Notes: generated by a model not told the origin, from the sequence alone. A stretch of DNA of 64,000 bases from Caballeronia sp. NK8 (GCF_018408855.1 NZ_AP024323.1:310001-374000); one strand, 5' to 3'. Counted from the first letter of the stretch, positions 38,940-47,541 are shown. Translations and numbers: made by a program.

Positions 38940-40481
38940 ATGACCGTTCTATTGAGCGTTGAGCAGATCACCAAGACCTATCCGGGTGTCAAGGCGCTGC
39001 AAGAGGTCTCCTTCAGCGTCGAGGCAGGGACCGTGCACGCCATCATGGGCGAGAACGGAGCCGGAAAGTCGACGTTGATGCAGGTCATCGCCGGGGCGCA
39101 TTCGCCGACTTCGGGCCGGCTCATCTTCGACGGACAGGAAGTCGAGTTCACCAATACGCGCGACGCAGCGAAGAAGGGTATTTCGATCGTCTTCCAGGAG
39201 CTGATGCTGGCTTCGAACATGACCATCGCCGAGAACATATTCCTCGGCACCGAGCCGCGCATGGCCCGCGTGCTGGTCGACCGCGGCACGTTGCTGGACA
39301 AGGCGCGGGCTGCCATGAAGCGGCTGGGCATCTCGCTCGACCCCGATACGCGTCTGGGCGATCTGACCATCGCACAGCAACAGCTCATCGAAATCTGCAA
39401 GGCGCTGATTCATGAGCCGCGCCTGCTCATTCTGGACGAGCCGACATCGAGCCTGTCCGAAGCCGACTCTCTGACGCTCTTCAAGGTGGTTCACGAGTTG
39501 CGGGACCGCGGCGTGACCATTCTGTACATCTCGCACCGGATGCGTGAGGTGTTCGACAACTGTGACGCCGTAACCGTCCTGCGGGACGGCAAGCACGTGC
39601 GAACCGCGCGGCTTGCCGATACGTCGCCGGATGAAGTGGTCCGCCTCATGGTTGGCCGTGACCTCGCGGAGGTGAAGCGCGTACGGCCAGAGCACGCCGG
39701 CAAGCCTGTCGTGCTATCGGTGCAAGGTCTCGGCGATGACCATCGCTATCGCGACGTCTCGTTCTCGCTTCGCCAGGGCGAAATCGTCGGGCTCGCGGGT
39801 CTGATCGGAGCGGGCCGCTCGGAAGTGGCGATGGGGATCTTCGGGGCCCCGCCGCCGAAGCACGGGACCGTCTCCGTCGAAGGCAAGCCCGTCAAGATTT
39901 CCAGACCGCGCGATGCGATGAAGCTCGGCATTGCGCTCGCGCCCGAAGACCGCAAGGACCAGGGGCTGGTCCTCGGCATGTCAGTCGGCAGCAATCTTTC
40001 TCTCGCTGCCCTCGGACTCGGACGCCTGTCGAAAGGACCTGTCGTGCGGCCCATGCAGGAGTCCCGTCTGATCGACACCTACGTCGGACGGTTCAAGATC
40101 AAAACGCCGACAGTCGAACAGTTGGTGCGGCTCTTGAGCGGCGGCAATCAGCAAAAGGTCGTGCTGGCGAAATGGCTGGCGTCGAAACCGCGCGTGCTCA
40201 TCGTGGATGAGCCGACACGAGGCGTCGATGTCACGACGAAAGCAGAAATCTACGCGCTGATGCGAGAACTCGCGCACGACGGACTGGCGATTCTCGTGAT
40301 CTCGAGCGACCTGCCTGAGATTCTTACCATCTCGGACCGTATTCTGGTCATGCGAGCGGGGCAACTGGTCGGCGAGGTTGGCTTCGACGAAGCATCGGAG
40401 GAGCGAATCATGTCGCTGGCCGCGCTCGAACATGCCGACCCGGCTCATCCGGAAGTCAAGCCGACTGGATTCGTTTCCTGA
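38940..40481 (+). CDS. Sugar ABC transporter ATPase with two nucleotide domains
   Basis: A 513-residue RbsA/MglA-type ATPase. Domain 1 has Walker A GENGAGKST and Walker B LLILDEPTSSLSEAD, with a divergent signature region (LTIAQQQLIEICKAL). Domain 2 has a degenerate Walker A (GLIGAGRSEV), a full signature LLSGGNQQKVVLAKWL and Walker B VLIVDEPTRGVDV. This split pattern is normal for the class. It powers the permease encoded two genes upstream. Confidence 0.93.
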   Translation: MTVLLSVEQITKTYPGVKALQEVSFSVEAGTVHAIMGENGAGKSTLMQVIAGAHSPTSGRLIFDGQEVEFTNTRDAAKKGISIVFQELMLASNMTIAENIFLGTEPRMARVLVDRGTLLDKARAAMKRLGISLDPDTRLGDLTIAQQQLIEICKALIHEPRLLILDEPTSSLSEADSLTLFKVVHELRDRGVTILYISHRMREVFDNCDAVTVLRDGKHVRTARLADTSPDEVVRLMVGRDLAEVKRVRPEHAGKPVVLSVQGLGDDHRYRDVSFSLRQGEIVGLAGLIGAGRSEVAMGIFGAPPPKHGTVSVEGKPVKISRPRDAMKLGIALAPEDRKDQGLVLGMSVGSNLSLAALGLGRLSKGPVVRPMQESRLIDTYVGRFKIKTPTVEQLVRLLSGGNQQKVVLAKWLASKPRVLIVDEPTRGVDVTTKAEIYALMRELAHDGLAILVISSDLPEILTISDRILVMRAGQLVGEVGFDEASEERIMSLAALEHADPAHPEVKPTGFVS

Positions 40482-40518
40482 ACTAACTTCGTGATGGTCT
40501 CGTTAAAGGAACTTCACC

Positions 40519-41391
40519 GTGAATAAAGTTGGCATGTTCTACACCTACTGGTCGACTGAATGGATGGTCGACTTTCCAGCGACGGCGAAGCGCATCGCGG
40601 GACTCGGCTTCGACATGATGGAAATCTCGCTTGGCGAGTTCCACAATCTTCCGGATGCAAAGAAGCGCGAGCTGAAAACGGTCGCCGACGATCTGGGCCT
40701 CACGGTGATGTGCTGCATCGGGCTGAAATCCGAGTATGACTTCGCGTCGCCGGAACAGAGCGTGCGCGACGCCGGCACCGAGTACGTGAAGCGTCTGCTC
40801 GATGATTGCCACATGCTCGGCGCACCGGTGTTCGCCGGCCTCACGTTCTGCGCATGGCCGCAGTCGCCGCCGCTCGACATGAAGGACAAGCGTCCGTATG
40901 TCGACCGCGCGATCGACAGCGTGCGCCGCGTCATCAAGGTGGCCGAGGACTACGGGATCATCTATGCGCTGGAGGTGGTGAACCGCTTCGAGCAATGGCT
41001 ATGCAACGACGCCAGGGAAGCGCTTGCGTTCGCCGATGCTGTGGACAATCCGGCTTGCAAGGTGCAACTCGACACGTTTCACATGAACATCGAGGAGAGT
41101 TCCTTCCGCGATGCGATCCTCGCGTGCAAGGGTAAGCTCGGGCACTTTCATCTCGGTGAAGCGAACCGCCTGCCGCCTGGAGAGGGCCGTCTGCCGTGGG
41201 ACGAAATCTTCGGCGCGCTGAAGGAAATCGACTACGGCGGGACCATCGTCATGGAGCCCTTCATGCGCAAGGGCGGCTCCGTGAGCCGTGCCGTGGGCGT
41301 CTGGCGCGACATGTCGAATGGCGCGACGGACGAGCAGATGGACGAGCGCGCTCGCCGCTCCCTGCAGTTCGTTCGCGGCAAACTGGCTTGA
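40519..41391 (+). CDS. D-tagatose/D-psicose 3-epimerase family enzyme
   Basis: A 290-residue TIM-barrel enzyme strongly resembling the Agrobacterium D-psicose 3-epimerase along its length (start [16 protein letters not shown]; also [19 protein letters not shown] and [10 protein letters not shown]). Its expected metal ligands are present: Glu152, Asp185, His211 and Glu246, with substrate-side Glu158, His188 and Arg217. These sit two positions later than in the Agrobacterium enzyme. It should interconvert ketohexose C3 epimers: D-psicose with D-fructose, or D-sorbose with D-tagatose. GTG 40519 has AAAGGA 8 bp upstream. It ends the sugar cluster, 37 bp after the ATPase gene. Confidence 0.88.
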   Translation: MNKVGMFYTYWSTEWMVDFPATAKRIAGLGFDMMEISLGEFHNLPDAKKRELKTVADDLGLTVMCCIGLKSEYDFASPEQSVRDAGTEYVKRLLDDCHMLGAPVFAGLTFCAWPQSPPLDMKDKRPYVDRAIDSVRRVIKVAEDYGIIYALEVVNRFEQWLCNDAREALAFADAVDNPACKVQLDTFHMNIEESSFRDAILACKGKLGHFHLGEANRLPPGEGRLPWDEIFGALKEIDYGGTIVMEPFMRKGGSVSRAVGVWRDMSNGATDEQMDERARRSLQFVRGKLA

Positions 41392-41400
41392 GTGCGCGAG

Positions 41401-42276
41401 CTAAAAGGCGCCGCGTCGCGTCTCCTCGTTCGCCCTGAAGTTCCGGTTGCTGTTCTCCGGATTCCGGTTCACCAGCGGTCTCGCGTAAAGCGGATGGCGC
41501 AGGCTGCGCACCTCATGCTCCAGTTCGAAGCATGGCGCATCGCCTGCAAGATCGATTAGCCGCCGGAACCGATATTGATGAGCCTCCTCGCCATAAGTCA
41601 GTCCGTGCGCGGCGAGTCGCGCGTAGGGCCCGGAAAAATCGGCGACGTAAATCTGGATGTGATGCCCGTCGTAGTCCGGACTGGCGGTGGGCGTTTCGGC
41701 ATAGATGAGCTGCTGATGTCTGCCGATGCCGATGACCGCCTGTCGGGCGTCGTGTTCTTCGCGGATTTCGACGGACGCATTGAACATTTCCTTGTAGAAC
41801 GCGGAAATCGCGGCGGCGCATCCGACCGGGACGTCGAGCCGCACGTAAGCCATACCGAGGTCGATGCCTGACCACGGGGCGCGCGCTTCGGATGCGTCCG
41901 GATCGAGACAATCGTAACGATTGCCCCACGGGCAGGTTACCTCGACGCGATCCTCGCGCTCGGCCCATCCGAAGCCGGTCTGCGCGAGCACGGGCTGAAC
42001 TTCCCGCAGCCGTTTCAGGAGCGATTCGCGCTCCCCCACGATCAGCCCGACCTGTCCTCGCAGGCGCTGCGCATTGCCGTGCGGAAGATGGATCTGCGAC
42101 CGGCCTATGTTGATCCACATGTTGCTCACGCCGGTCATCAGATAAGGATCGCGCGTCAGTCCGAGCGCGCTGACATAGAACGCGGTGGCCAGACGCTGAT
42201 CCGGTATCGTGAGGTTGACGTGTTCGAGCAGCACGAGATTGCCGATATCCTCGTGCGCGTAATCGAAGCGATGCAT
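41401..42276 (-). CDS. VOC-superfamily protein (two glyoxalase-type modules)
   Basis: A 291-residue protein with two vicinal-oxygen-chelate modules. Module 1 begins LLEHVNLTIPDQRLATAFYVSALGLT; module 2 begins GMAYVRLDVPVGCAAAISAFYKEMF and contains DGHHIQIYVADF, with a late Glu in CFELEHEV. These His and Glu are possible metal ligands. Dioxygenase, lyase and isomerase activities all occur in this fold. ATG 42276 has GGAGG 8 bp upstream and lies 1 bp after the citrate-synthase-like stop codon, so the two are tightly coupled. Confidence 0.75.
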   Translation of the reverse strand: MHRFDYAHEDIGNLVLLEHVNLTIPDQRLATAFYVSALGLTRDPYLMTGVSNMWINIGRSQIHLPHGNAQRLRGQVGLIVGERESLLKRLREVQPVLAQTGFGWAEREDRVEVTCPWGNRYDCLDPDASEARAPWSGIDLGMAYVRLDVPVGCAAAISAFYKEMFNASVEIREEHDARQAVIGIGRHQQLIYAETPTASPDYDGHHIQIYVADFSGPYARLAAHGLTYGEEAHQYRFRRLIDLAGDAPCFELEHEVRSLRHPLYARPLVNRNPENSNRNFRANEETRRGAF

Positions 42277-42277
42277 C

Positions 42278-43426
42278 TCATGGCCCTCCAGAGTTTTCGA
42301 TGACAGCAGGCCCGACATAGTGCGCTCGCGGCCGCAGCAAGGTTCCTTCCGTGCTCTGTTCGATCGAATGAGCCATCCAGCCGACACTCCGCGCGATGGA
42401 GAACAGCGCAAACGCCGCGCCCTCCGGAAGCTCGCAATGCTCGACCAGCGCGGCGAGCGCCATGTCGATGGCGGGCAGCTTGCCCGTCGATCGTTCGACG
42501 CAGTCGATCAGTTCGCGCGCCGCGTCGGGCGCATCGAAGGCAGACAGGAGATCGGCCGCGCGCGGATCGCCCTGCGGATAGAGCTCGTGTCCGAAGCCGG
42601 GCAACGCATCGCCAGCCGAGATCCGTCTCTGCACCGCGGCTGCGGTACCCGAGCGCTTCGCATCATCCATGAATTCGCGCACGCGCACGATCGCGTTGCC
42701 ATGCATCGGGCCGGAGAAGGCGGCGAGTCCCGCGATCATGCTCGCCCCGAGCGACGCCCCCGTCGATGCGGCCACGCGCGCCGCGAATGACGAACTCGTG
42801 AGTTCCTGATCGGCCAGCAGAACCAACACGCGGCGCAGCAGATCCGCATGATGCGGGACGCCCCATGCATCCGCGATCCGCAGATGCAACGAATCCTCAT
42901 CCAAACGCAGTTCGACGAAATTGCTGGCGAGGCGGCCGACGAGCGCGGCGGCCCGCGCCACGCGTTCCGCGCCATCGCATGCGGATTCCATCCGATCGCT
43001 CGCCGCTGAATGAGCCAACGCGGCATAGACACGTGCGCTCACCGGTCCATCGAACGGTATCGGCGCGAAGGAAGGAAAGCGCGGCGGCTCGTCCATGTTC
43101 CATAGCAACTGCGCGATCTGTTCCAGCGTCGCCGATGCAGCCAGTCGCACCGCATCCTGGCCGCGATAGTAAAGCCGCCCGCGCACGATCGTGGAGATGC
43201 TCGTATCGATGATCGGCTCGCCCCAGGCCATCGTGCTGGCCGCGATGTTCTTGCGCGCTCGTCCGAGGCTGCGTTTCTTCACGAGCGCCGCGATATCCGC
43301 CGCGCGATACAGATTGCGGTTCGCGTGCTGCGGGTCGCCCTGGACTTCGATCTGACCGCGGCTGACATAGGCGTAGAGCGTCTGCTTGCGCACATTCAGG
43401 GCTTCGCAGGCCTCTTCCTGAGTCAT
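42278..43426 (-). CDS. Citrate-synthase-family protein with N-terminal helix-turn-helix
   Basis: A 382-residue protein. Residues 1-50 form an excisionase/MerR-like DNA-binding helix-turn-helix (MTQEEACEALNVRKQTLYAY, then YRAADIAALVKKR). Residues ~65-380 are a citrate synthase fold. Catalytic equivalents are His242 (SGPMHGNA), His280 (GFGHELYPQGDPRA) and Asp321 (AIDMALA), with a late Arg in LLRPRAHYVGP. The usual oxaloacetate-binding His of 'ADHE' is replaced by Gln207 (LLADQELTSSSF). The enzyme may therefore use another 2-oxoacid, or run a lyase reaction, and may also regulate its own cluster. ATG 43426 is the likely start. Confidence 0.85.
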   Translation of the reverse strand: MTQEEACEALNVRKQTLYAYVSRGQIEVQGDPQHANRNLYRAADIAALVKKRSLGRARKNIAASTMAWGEPIIDTSISTIVRGRLYYRGQDAVRLAASATLEQIAQLLWNMDEPPRFPSFAPIPFDGPVSARVYAALAHSAASDRMESACDGAERVARAAALVGRLASNFVELRLDEDSLHLRIADAWGVPHHADLLRRVLVLLADQELTSSSFAARVAASTGASLGASMIAGLAAFSGPMHGNAIVRVREFMDDAKRSGTAAAVQRRISAGDALPGFGHELYPQGDPRAADLLSAFDAPDAARELIDCVERSTGKLPAIDMALAALVEHCELPEGAAFALFSIARSVGWMAHSIEQSTEGTLLRPRAHYVGPAVIENSGGP

Positions 43427-43439
43427 CCAGTGCTTCACG

Positions 43440-43452
43440 TTGATCGAATCAA
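43440..43452. promoter_or_regulatory. Palindrome in the divergent control region
   Basis: TTGATCGAATCAA (5-bp arms around CGA) lies 13 bp before the helix-turn-helix/citrate synthase start and 88 bp before the MFS gene. An overlapping ATCAATCAAGATTGA extends the symmetry. It could be the binding site of the helix-turn-helix domain or another regulator; this is inferred from position only. Confidence 0.35.
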
Positions 43453-43540
43453 TCAAGATTGACGGTCGTCCATGGCGTCGGTGTAATGCGAGACATAAAT
43501 CAGCCCCGCCGCGTTCAGGGGCATGAAACAGGAGATATCG

Positions 43541-44896
43541 GTGGCTACAGAGCGAACGACCCAGTATATAGCGAGCACGACAACCCGCACGACGCGCACG
43601 CGCTATTCGATCCTCGCGATGATCCTTTTGCTGGCCACGGTGGCCTACGCGGATCGCGCCATCCTGTCGATCGCGGGTCCCGGCATATCGAAGCAGTTCG
43701 GCCTGAATCACGTGCAATTGGGCTATGTGCTGTCGGCCTTCAGCTGGGCGTATGTCGTCGGCCAGATACCGGGCGGTTTGCTGCTCGACCGCTTCGGCAC
43801 CAAGACCATGTACGGCGCGACGCTGGTCCTGTGGTCCATCGCGACAATGCTCGTTGGCTTCATCGGCAACGTCACGTCGGATCTCTCGGTTGCGCTCGGG
43901 CTCTTGTTCGCGCTGCGCTTCGCGCTCGGGCTGATCGAAGCGCCGAGCTTTCCCGCCAACAGTCGCGTCGCGGTCATGTGGTTTCCCAAGGAAGAACGCG
44001 GCCTTGCCACGTCGTTGTTCGCATCGGCATCGTATTTCGCCGTGGCGATCTTTTCGCCGTTCGCGGGATGGCTCACGTCGCGCTTCGGCTGGCCCGCTCC
44101 GTTCATCGCGCTGGGCGTGATCGGCATCGCGGCGGCGGGCGTATGGGCCGTCGTCATGTACGAGCCGCGCAATCATCCGCGCGTGTCGAGCAGCGAACTC
44201 GATCACATCATCGCAGGTGGCGCGATGGTCGATATCGACTCGAAGCACGAGCTCAAGTCGCGCCCCCCGGTCTCGTCCGGCGTGATGCGCGTGCTGCTCG
44301 CCAATCGCATGCTGTGGTGCGCGTATATCGGGCAGTATTGCACTATCGCGCTGAGCTATTTCTTCATCACCTGGTTTCCGATCTACCTCGTTCAGGCACG
44401 CGGCATGAACGTGATGCAGGCCGGTTTCGCGACGATGGTGCCGGCCGTGGCGGGCTTCCTCGGCGGCATTGCGGGCGGCACGATCTCCGACTGGCTCATT
44501 CGTCGCGGATGGAGCGTGTCGTGGGCCCGCAAGACGCCGTATATCGTCGGCATGACGATGGGTTGCAGCCTCGTTCTGTCTGCCGTCACCGAAAGCAATA
44601 TCGCGATCGTTCTGCTGATGACGCTGGCCTTCTTCGGCAAGGGCGCGGCCGCTGGCGCGGGGACGTGGGCCGTTGTCAGCGACACGGCTCCGCGCGAGGC
44701 AGTCGGGCTGGCCGGCGCGATCTTCAATTGCATCGGGAATATCGGCGGCATCGTGACGCCGATCGCCTTCGGCTATATCGTGCAGGCGACGGGCGGCTAC
44801 ACTGTCGGACTCTACTTCGTCGCCGCGCATTGCCTCGTGGCGGCCATCGTCTATCTGTTTTTCATGGGCAAGATCGAGCGCGTCAGGATGAGTTGA
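43541..44896 (+). CDS. MFS permease of the anion:cation symporter type, GudP-like
   Basis: A 451-residue inner-membrane transporter with 12 predicted helices. It closely follows the D-glucarate permease pattern: NYADRA-like VAYADRAILSIAGP, GYVLSAFSWAYVVGQIPGGLLLDRFGTK, FALGLIEAPSFPANSRVAVMWFP and TAPREAVGLAGAIFNCIGNIGGIVTP. It should import a sugar acid or related carboxylate with protons. GTG 43541 has AGGAG 6 bp upstream and is preferred to ATG 43523, which lacks a ribosome site. The following dehydrogenase gene is 57 bp away. Confidence 0.85.
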   Translation: MATERTTQYIASTTTRTTRTRYSILAMILLLATVAYADRAILSIAGPGISKQFGLNHVQLGYVLSAFSWAYVVGQIPGGLLLDRFGTKTMYGATLVLWSIATMLVGFIGNVTSDLSVALGLLFALRFALGLIEAPSFPANSRVAVMWFPKEERGLATSLFASASYFAVAIFSPFAGWLTSRFGWPAPFIALGVIGIAAAGVWAVVMYEPRNHPRVSSSELDHIIAGGAMVDIDSKHELKSRPPVSSGVMRVLLANRMLWCAYIGQYCTIALSYFFITWFPIYLVQARGMNVMQAGFATMVPAVAGFLGGIAGGTISDWLIRRGWSVSWARKTPYIVGMTMGCSLVLSAVTESNIAIVLLMTLAFFGKGAAAGAGTWAVVSDTAPREAVGLAGAIFNCIGNIGGIVTPIAFGYIVQATGGYTVGLYFVAAHCLVAAIVYLFFMGKIERVRMS

Positions 44897-44953
44897 TCGC
44901 AGTTCCACGCTTCGCCCTGTGTCTTTGCATAACGTCATCACCGAATCCGAACC

Positions 44954-45922
44954 ATGACCAAGCCGATCATCCTCAATGCGGCAGAATTGCCCGAATGGAC
45001 GCACGCCGAACTCAGAGCGCTATTTACCGTGCTCGATCTTCCGCGCGATCCTTCAGCCATCGGCGCATTTCTGAACGAACACGGCAGCAAGGTTCGCGGC
45101 ATCGCGCTGCGTAAAACGAAGATCGATACGGCATTCCTCGATGCGCTGCCCGCGCTGGAGATCATCTCGAGCTACAGCGCGGGACTGGATAACGTGGACA
45201 TTCAGGCGACGCGCGCGCGCGGCATCCGCATCGAGAATACCTCGCACATTCTGGCCGAAGACGTGGCCAATGCGGCGGTCGGACTGGCGCTCGCGGTCAC
45301 GCGCGACTTCGTCAATGCGGACGCCTACGTTCGCTCGGGGCAGTGGCCCGTGCAAGGGCATTACCGGCTGGGCCGGTCCATCTCGCGCATGAAGGTCGGC
45401 ATCGTGGGGCTGGGCACCATCGGCTCGGCCATCGCGCAGCGGTTGCGGGCGTTCGGTTCGAAGCTCGCGTACTTCGGTCCCAGCCGCAAGGCCGTCGATA
45501 TGCCGTACTACGACGACGTCGTACGGCTCGCGCGAGACAGCGACATGCTGATCCTCACGTGCCCGCTTTCGCCCGCGACCCATCATCTGATCGACGCGAA
45601 GGTCATCGATGCGCTCGGGCCCGAGGGATTCCTCGTGAACATCGCGCGCGGTCCGGTCGTCGATGAACGCGCGCTCATCGCGGCGCTTGCAGCGAACAAG
45701 CTGGCGGGCGCCGCGCTCGACGTGTTCGAGCACGAACCCGACGTTCCCGAGGCGCTCATCCGTGATCGCAGGCTGGTGCTTACACCGCATATCGGTTCCG
45801 GAACGGAAGAGACGCGTCGCGCCATGGCGGAAAATGTCGTCGATGCGTTGGCGAAGCACTTCGATATCAATGGGCCGCGCGACAGGGCGGTCGTCGACGC
45901 TGAACTGGAACGCGCCGGCTGA
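44954..45922 (+). CDS. D-isomer-specific 2-hydroxyacid dehydrogenase
   Basis: A 322-residue NAD(P)-dependent enzyme of the GyaR/GhrB group. The Rossmann loop is GLGTIG (152-157). The catalytic Arg232 (NIARGPVVDE), Glu261 (DVFEHEP) and His279 (LTPHIGSG) are intact. It interconverts a 2-oxoacid and a D-2-hydroxyacid in the cytoplasm. Next to the GudP-like permease it could oxidise the imported acid, or reduce the 2-oxoacid made by it, and so supply the citrate-synthase-like enzyme. Confidence 0.9.
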   Translation: MTKPIILNAAELPEWTHAELRALFTVLDLPRDPSAIGAFLNEHGSKVRGIALRKTKIDTAFLDALPALEIISSYSAGLDNVDIQATRARGIRIENTSHILAEDVANAAVGLALAVTRDFVNADAYVRSGQWPVQGHYRLGRSISRMKVGIVGLGTIGSAIAQRLRAFGSKLAYFGPSRKAVDMPYYDDVVRLARDSDMLILTCPLSPATHHLIDAKVIDALGPEGFLVNIARGPVVDERALIAALAANKLAGAALDVFEHEPDVPEALIRDRRLVLTPHIGSGTEETRRAMAENVVDALAKHFDINGPRDRAVVDAELERAG

Positions 45923-45953
45923 GGTTTTCCAGGGCACATGCGCTGCGATTTGC

Positions 45954-45973
45954 ATATCGGAAGTTTCCGATAT
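45954..45973. promoter_or_regulatory. Perfect palindrome, candidate ArsR-type operator
   Basis: ATATCGGAAGTTTCCGATAT has perfect 9-bp arms around two bases. It is followed at once by ATAC, so it overlaps a likely -10 region, and lies 52 bp before the ArsR-type start. Autorepression of the regulator and the downstream flavoenzyme gene is the simplest reading. Confidence 0.7.
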
Positions 45974-46025
45974 ATACTTCGCCTCAAGACGATTCGGAAG
46001 GCCACGCTTTCCGTTCGTCAGACGC

Positions 46026-46331
46026 ATGAGCAACGAAATGGACATCGACGCAATTCACAAGGCCCTCGCCAACCCCCTTCGCCGTGAGATTCTCGAATGG
46101 CTGAAGGAGCCGGAACGACATTTCCCGAATCAGGAACTGCCGTTGCTGCATGGCGTCTGCGCGGGCCAGATCGATGGACGCTGCGGCATGTCGCAGTCGA
46201 CCGTTTCCGCGCATCTCGCGACCTTGCACAAAGCCGGACTCGTCACCACGAAGCGCGTCGGACAATGGGTGTTCTTCAAGCGCGACGAGGCGGTCATTCA
46301 GGCGTTCCGCGATTCGATGAACACGCTCTGA
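46026..46331 (+). CDS. ArsR-family helix-turn-helix repressor
   Basis: A 101-residue winged-helix regulator. LANPLRREILEWLKEP is the family's first helices, and GMSQSTVSAHLATLHKAGLVTTKRVGQWVFFKRD is the recognition helix and wing. Two Cys (VCAGQIDGRCG) lie just before the recognition helix and could sense electrophiles. It precedes the Old Yellow Enzyme gene by 57 bp on the same strand. Its promoter holds a perfect palindrome. ATG 46026 is used; ATG 46038 is in frame. Confidence 0.85.
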   Translation: MSNEMDIDAIHKALANPLRREILEWLKEPERHFPNQELPLLHGVCAGQIDGRCGMSQSTVSAHLATLHKAGLVTTKRVGQWVFFKRDEAVIQAFRDSMNTL

Positions 46332-46388
46332 GCGGCTGGCTTTCCTTTCGGTGATGGGCTGCTTTCAATTTCATTAGGACACCAATTC

Positions 46389-47450
46389 ATGTCGACACTC
46401 TTCGATCCGCTCAAGGTTGGCGTACTCACGCTCAAGAACCGCATCATCATGGCGCCGCTCACGCGTCAGCGCGCAGGCGTCGAACGCGTGCCCAATGCGC
46501 TGATGGCTCAGTACTACGCGGACCGCGCATCGGCCGGTCTCATTCTGAGCGAGGCGACCTCGGTCACGCCGCAAGGCGTCGGCTACGCGGACACGCCGGG
46601 CATCTGGTCCGACGAGCAAGTGGAAGGCTGGAAGCGCGTGACGAAGGCCGTGCACGAAGCCGGCGGCAAGATCTTCCTGCAGCTGTGGCACGTGGGCCGT
46701 ATTTCGGATCCGCTGTTTCTGAACGGCGAACTGCCGGTGGCGCCGAGCGCGATCGCGGCGGGCGGCCACGTGAGCCTCGTGCGCCCGCAGCGTCCGTTCG
46801 TGACGCCGCGCGCGCTCGAACTCGACGAAATCGCCGGCGTGGTCGCGGCGTTCCGCAAGGGCGCGGAGAATGCGAAGCGCGCGGGCTTCGACGGCGTCGA
46901 AGTGCACGGCGCGAACGGCTATCTGCTCGACCAGTTCCTGCAGGACAGCACCAACAAGCGCACCGATGTCTACGGCGGCCCGATCGAAAACCGTGCGCGT
47001 CTGCTGCTCGAAATCGTCGACCAGTGTATCGACGTGTGGGGCGCGGATCGTGTCGGCGTGCATCTCGCGCCGCGCGCGGATTCGCACACGATGGGCGACA
47101 GCGATCGCGCCGCGACCTTTGGCTATGTGGCGCGCGAGCTCGGCCGTCGCAAGATCGCGTTCATCGCGGCGCGCGAGCATGAAGCCGCGGACAGCCTCGG
47201 ACCGCAACTGAAGAAGGCATTCGGTGGCGTGTATATCGTGAACGAAGGCTTTTCGAAGACGAGCGCCGAAGCAATCATCGCGCGCGGCGATGCGGATGCG
47301 GTCGCGTGGGGCAAGCCGTTCATCGCGAATGCGGATCTCGTGCGCCGCTTCGAACTCGATGCCGGTCTCAATGACTGGGATACATCGACGTTCTACGCGC
47401 CCGGCGCGCAGGGCTACACGGATTATCCGTTGCTCGAAACGGCGGAATGA
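46389..47450 (+). CDS. nemA: NemA-like alkene reductase (Old Yellow Enzyme family)
   Basis: A 353-residue FMN enzyme reducing activated alkenes, maleimides and nitro compounds with NAD(P)H. It begins LFDPLKVGVLTLKNRIIMAPLTRQRA. The substrate-binding pair His173/Asn176 and Tyr178 lie in EVHGANGYLLDQFLQDSTN, and the FMN phosphate region is VAWGKPFIANADLV. It forms an operon with the ArsR repressor, unlike E. coli where a TetR (NemR) is used. A perfect bidirectional terminator follows. Confidence 0.92.
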   Translation: MSTLFDPLKVGVLTLKNRIIMAPLTRQRAGVERVPNALMAQYYADRASAGLILSEATSVTPQGVGYADTPGIWSDEQVEGWKRVTKAVHEAGGKIFLQLWHVGRISDPLFLNGELPVAPSAIAAGGHVSLVRPQRPFVTPRALELDEIAGVVAAFRKGAENAKRAGFDGVEVHGANGYLLDQFLQDSTNKRTDVYGGPIENRARLLLEIVDQCIDVWGADRVGVHLAPRADSHTMGDSDRAATFGYVARELGRRKIAFIAAREHEAADSLGPQLKKAFGGVYIVNEGFSKTSAEAIIARGDADAVAWGKPFIANADLVRRFELDAGLNDWDTSTFYAPGAQGYTDYPLLETAE

Positions 47451-47473
47451 CGTACTTCGAAGTCTGCGCTTCG

Positions 47474-47509
47474 AAACAAAAACAGCGGCCGAGGCCGCTG
47501 TTTTTGTTT
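47474..47509. terminator. Bidirectional rho-independent terminator
   Basis: A perfect 17-bp stem with a 2-nt centre: the GC core CAGCGGCC/GGCCGCTG is flanked by AAACAAAAA on the left and TTTTTGTTT on the right. It has a U-tract in either direction and separates the convergent nemA-like and porin genes. Confidence 0.93.
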
Positions 47510-47541
47510 ATGGCGATACGTGACGTTTCGGAAACCGAAGC

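Noticed and set aside
43459..45114. Alternative plus-strand frame overlapping the GudP-like MFS gene
   Set aside because: Arg-rich shadow frame; the MFS frame has clear transmembrane and family motifs.
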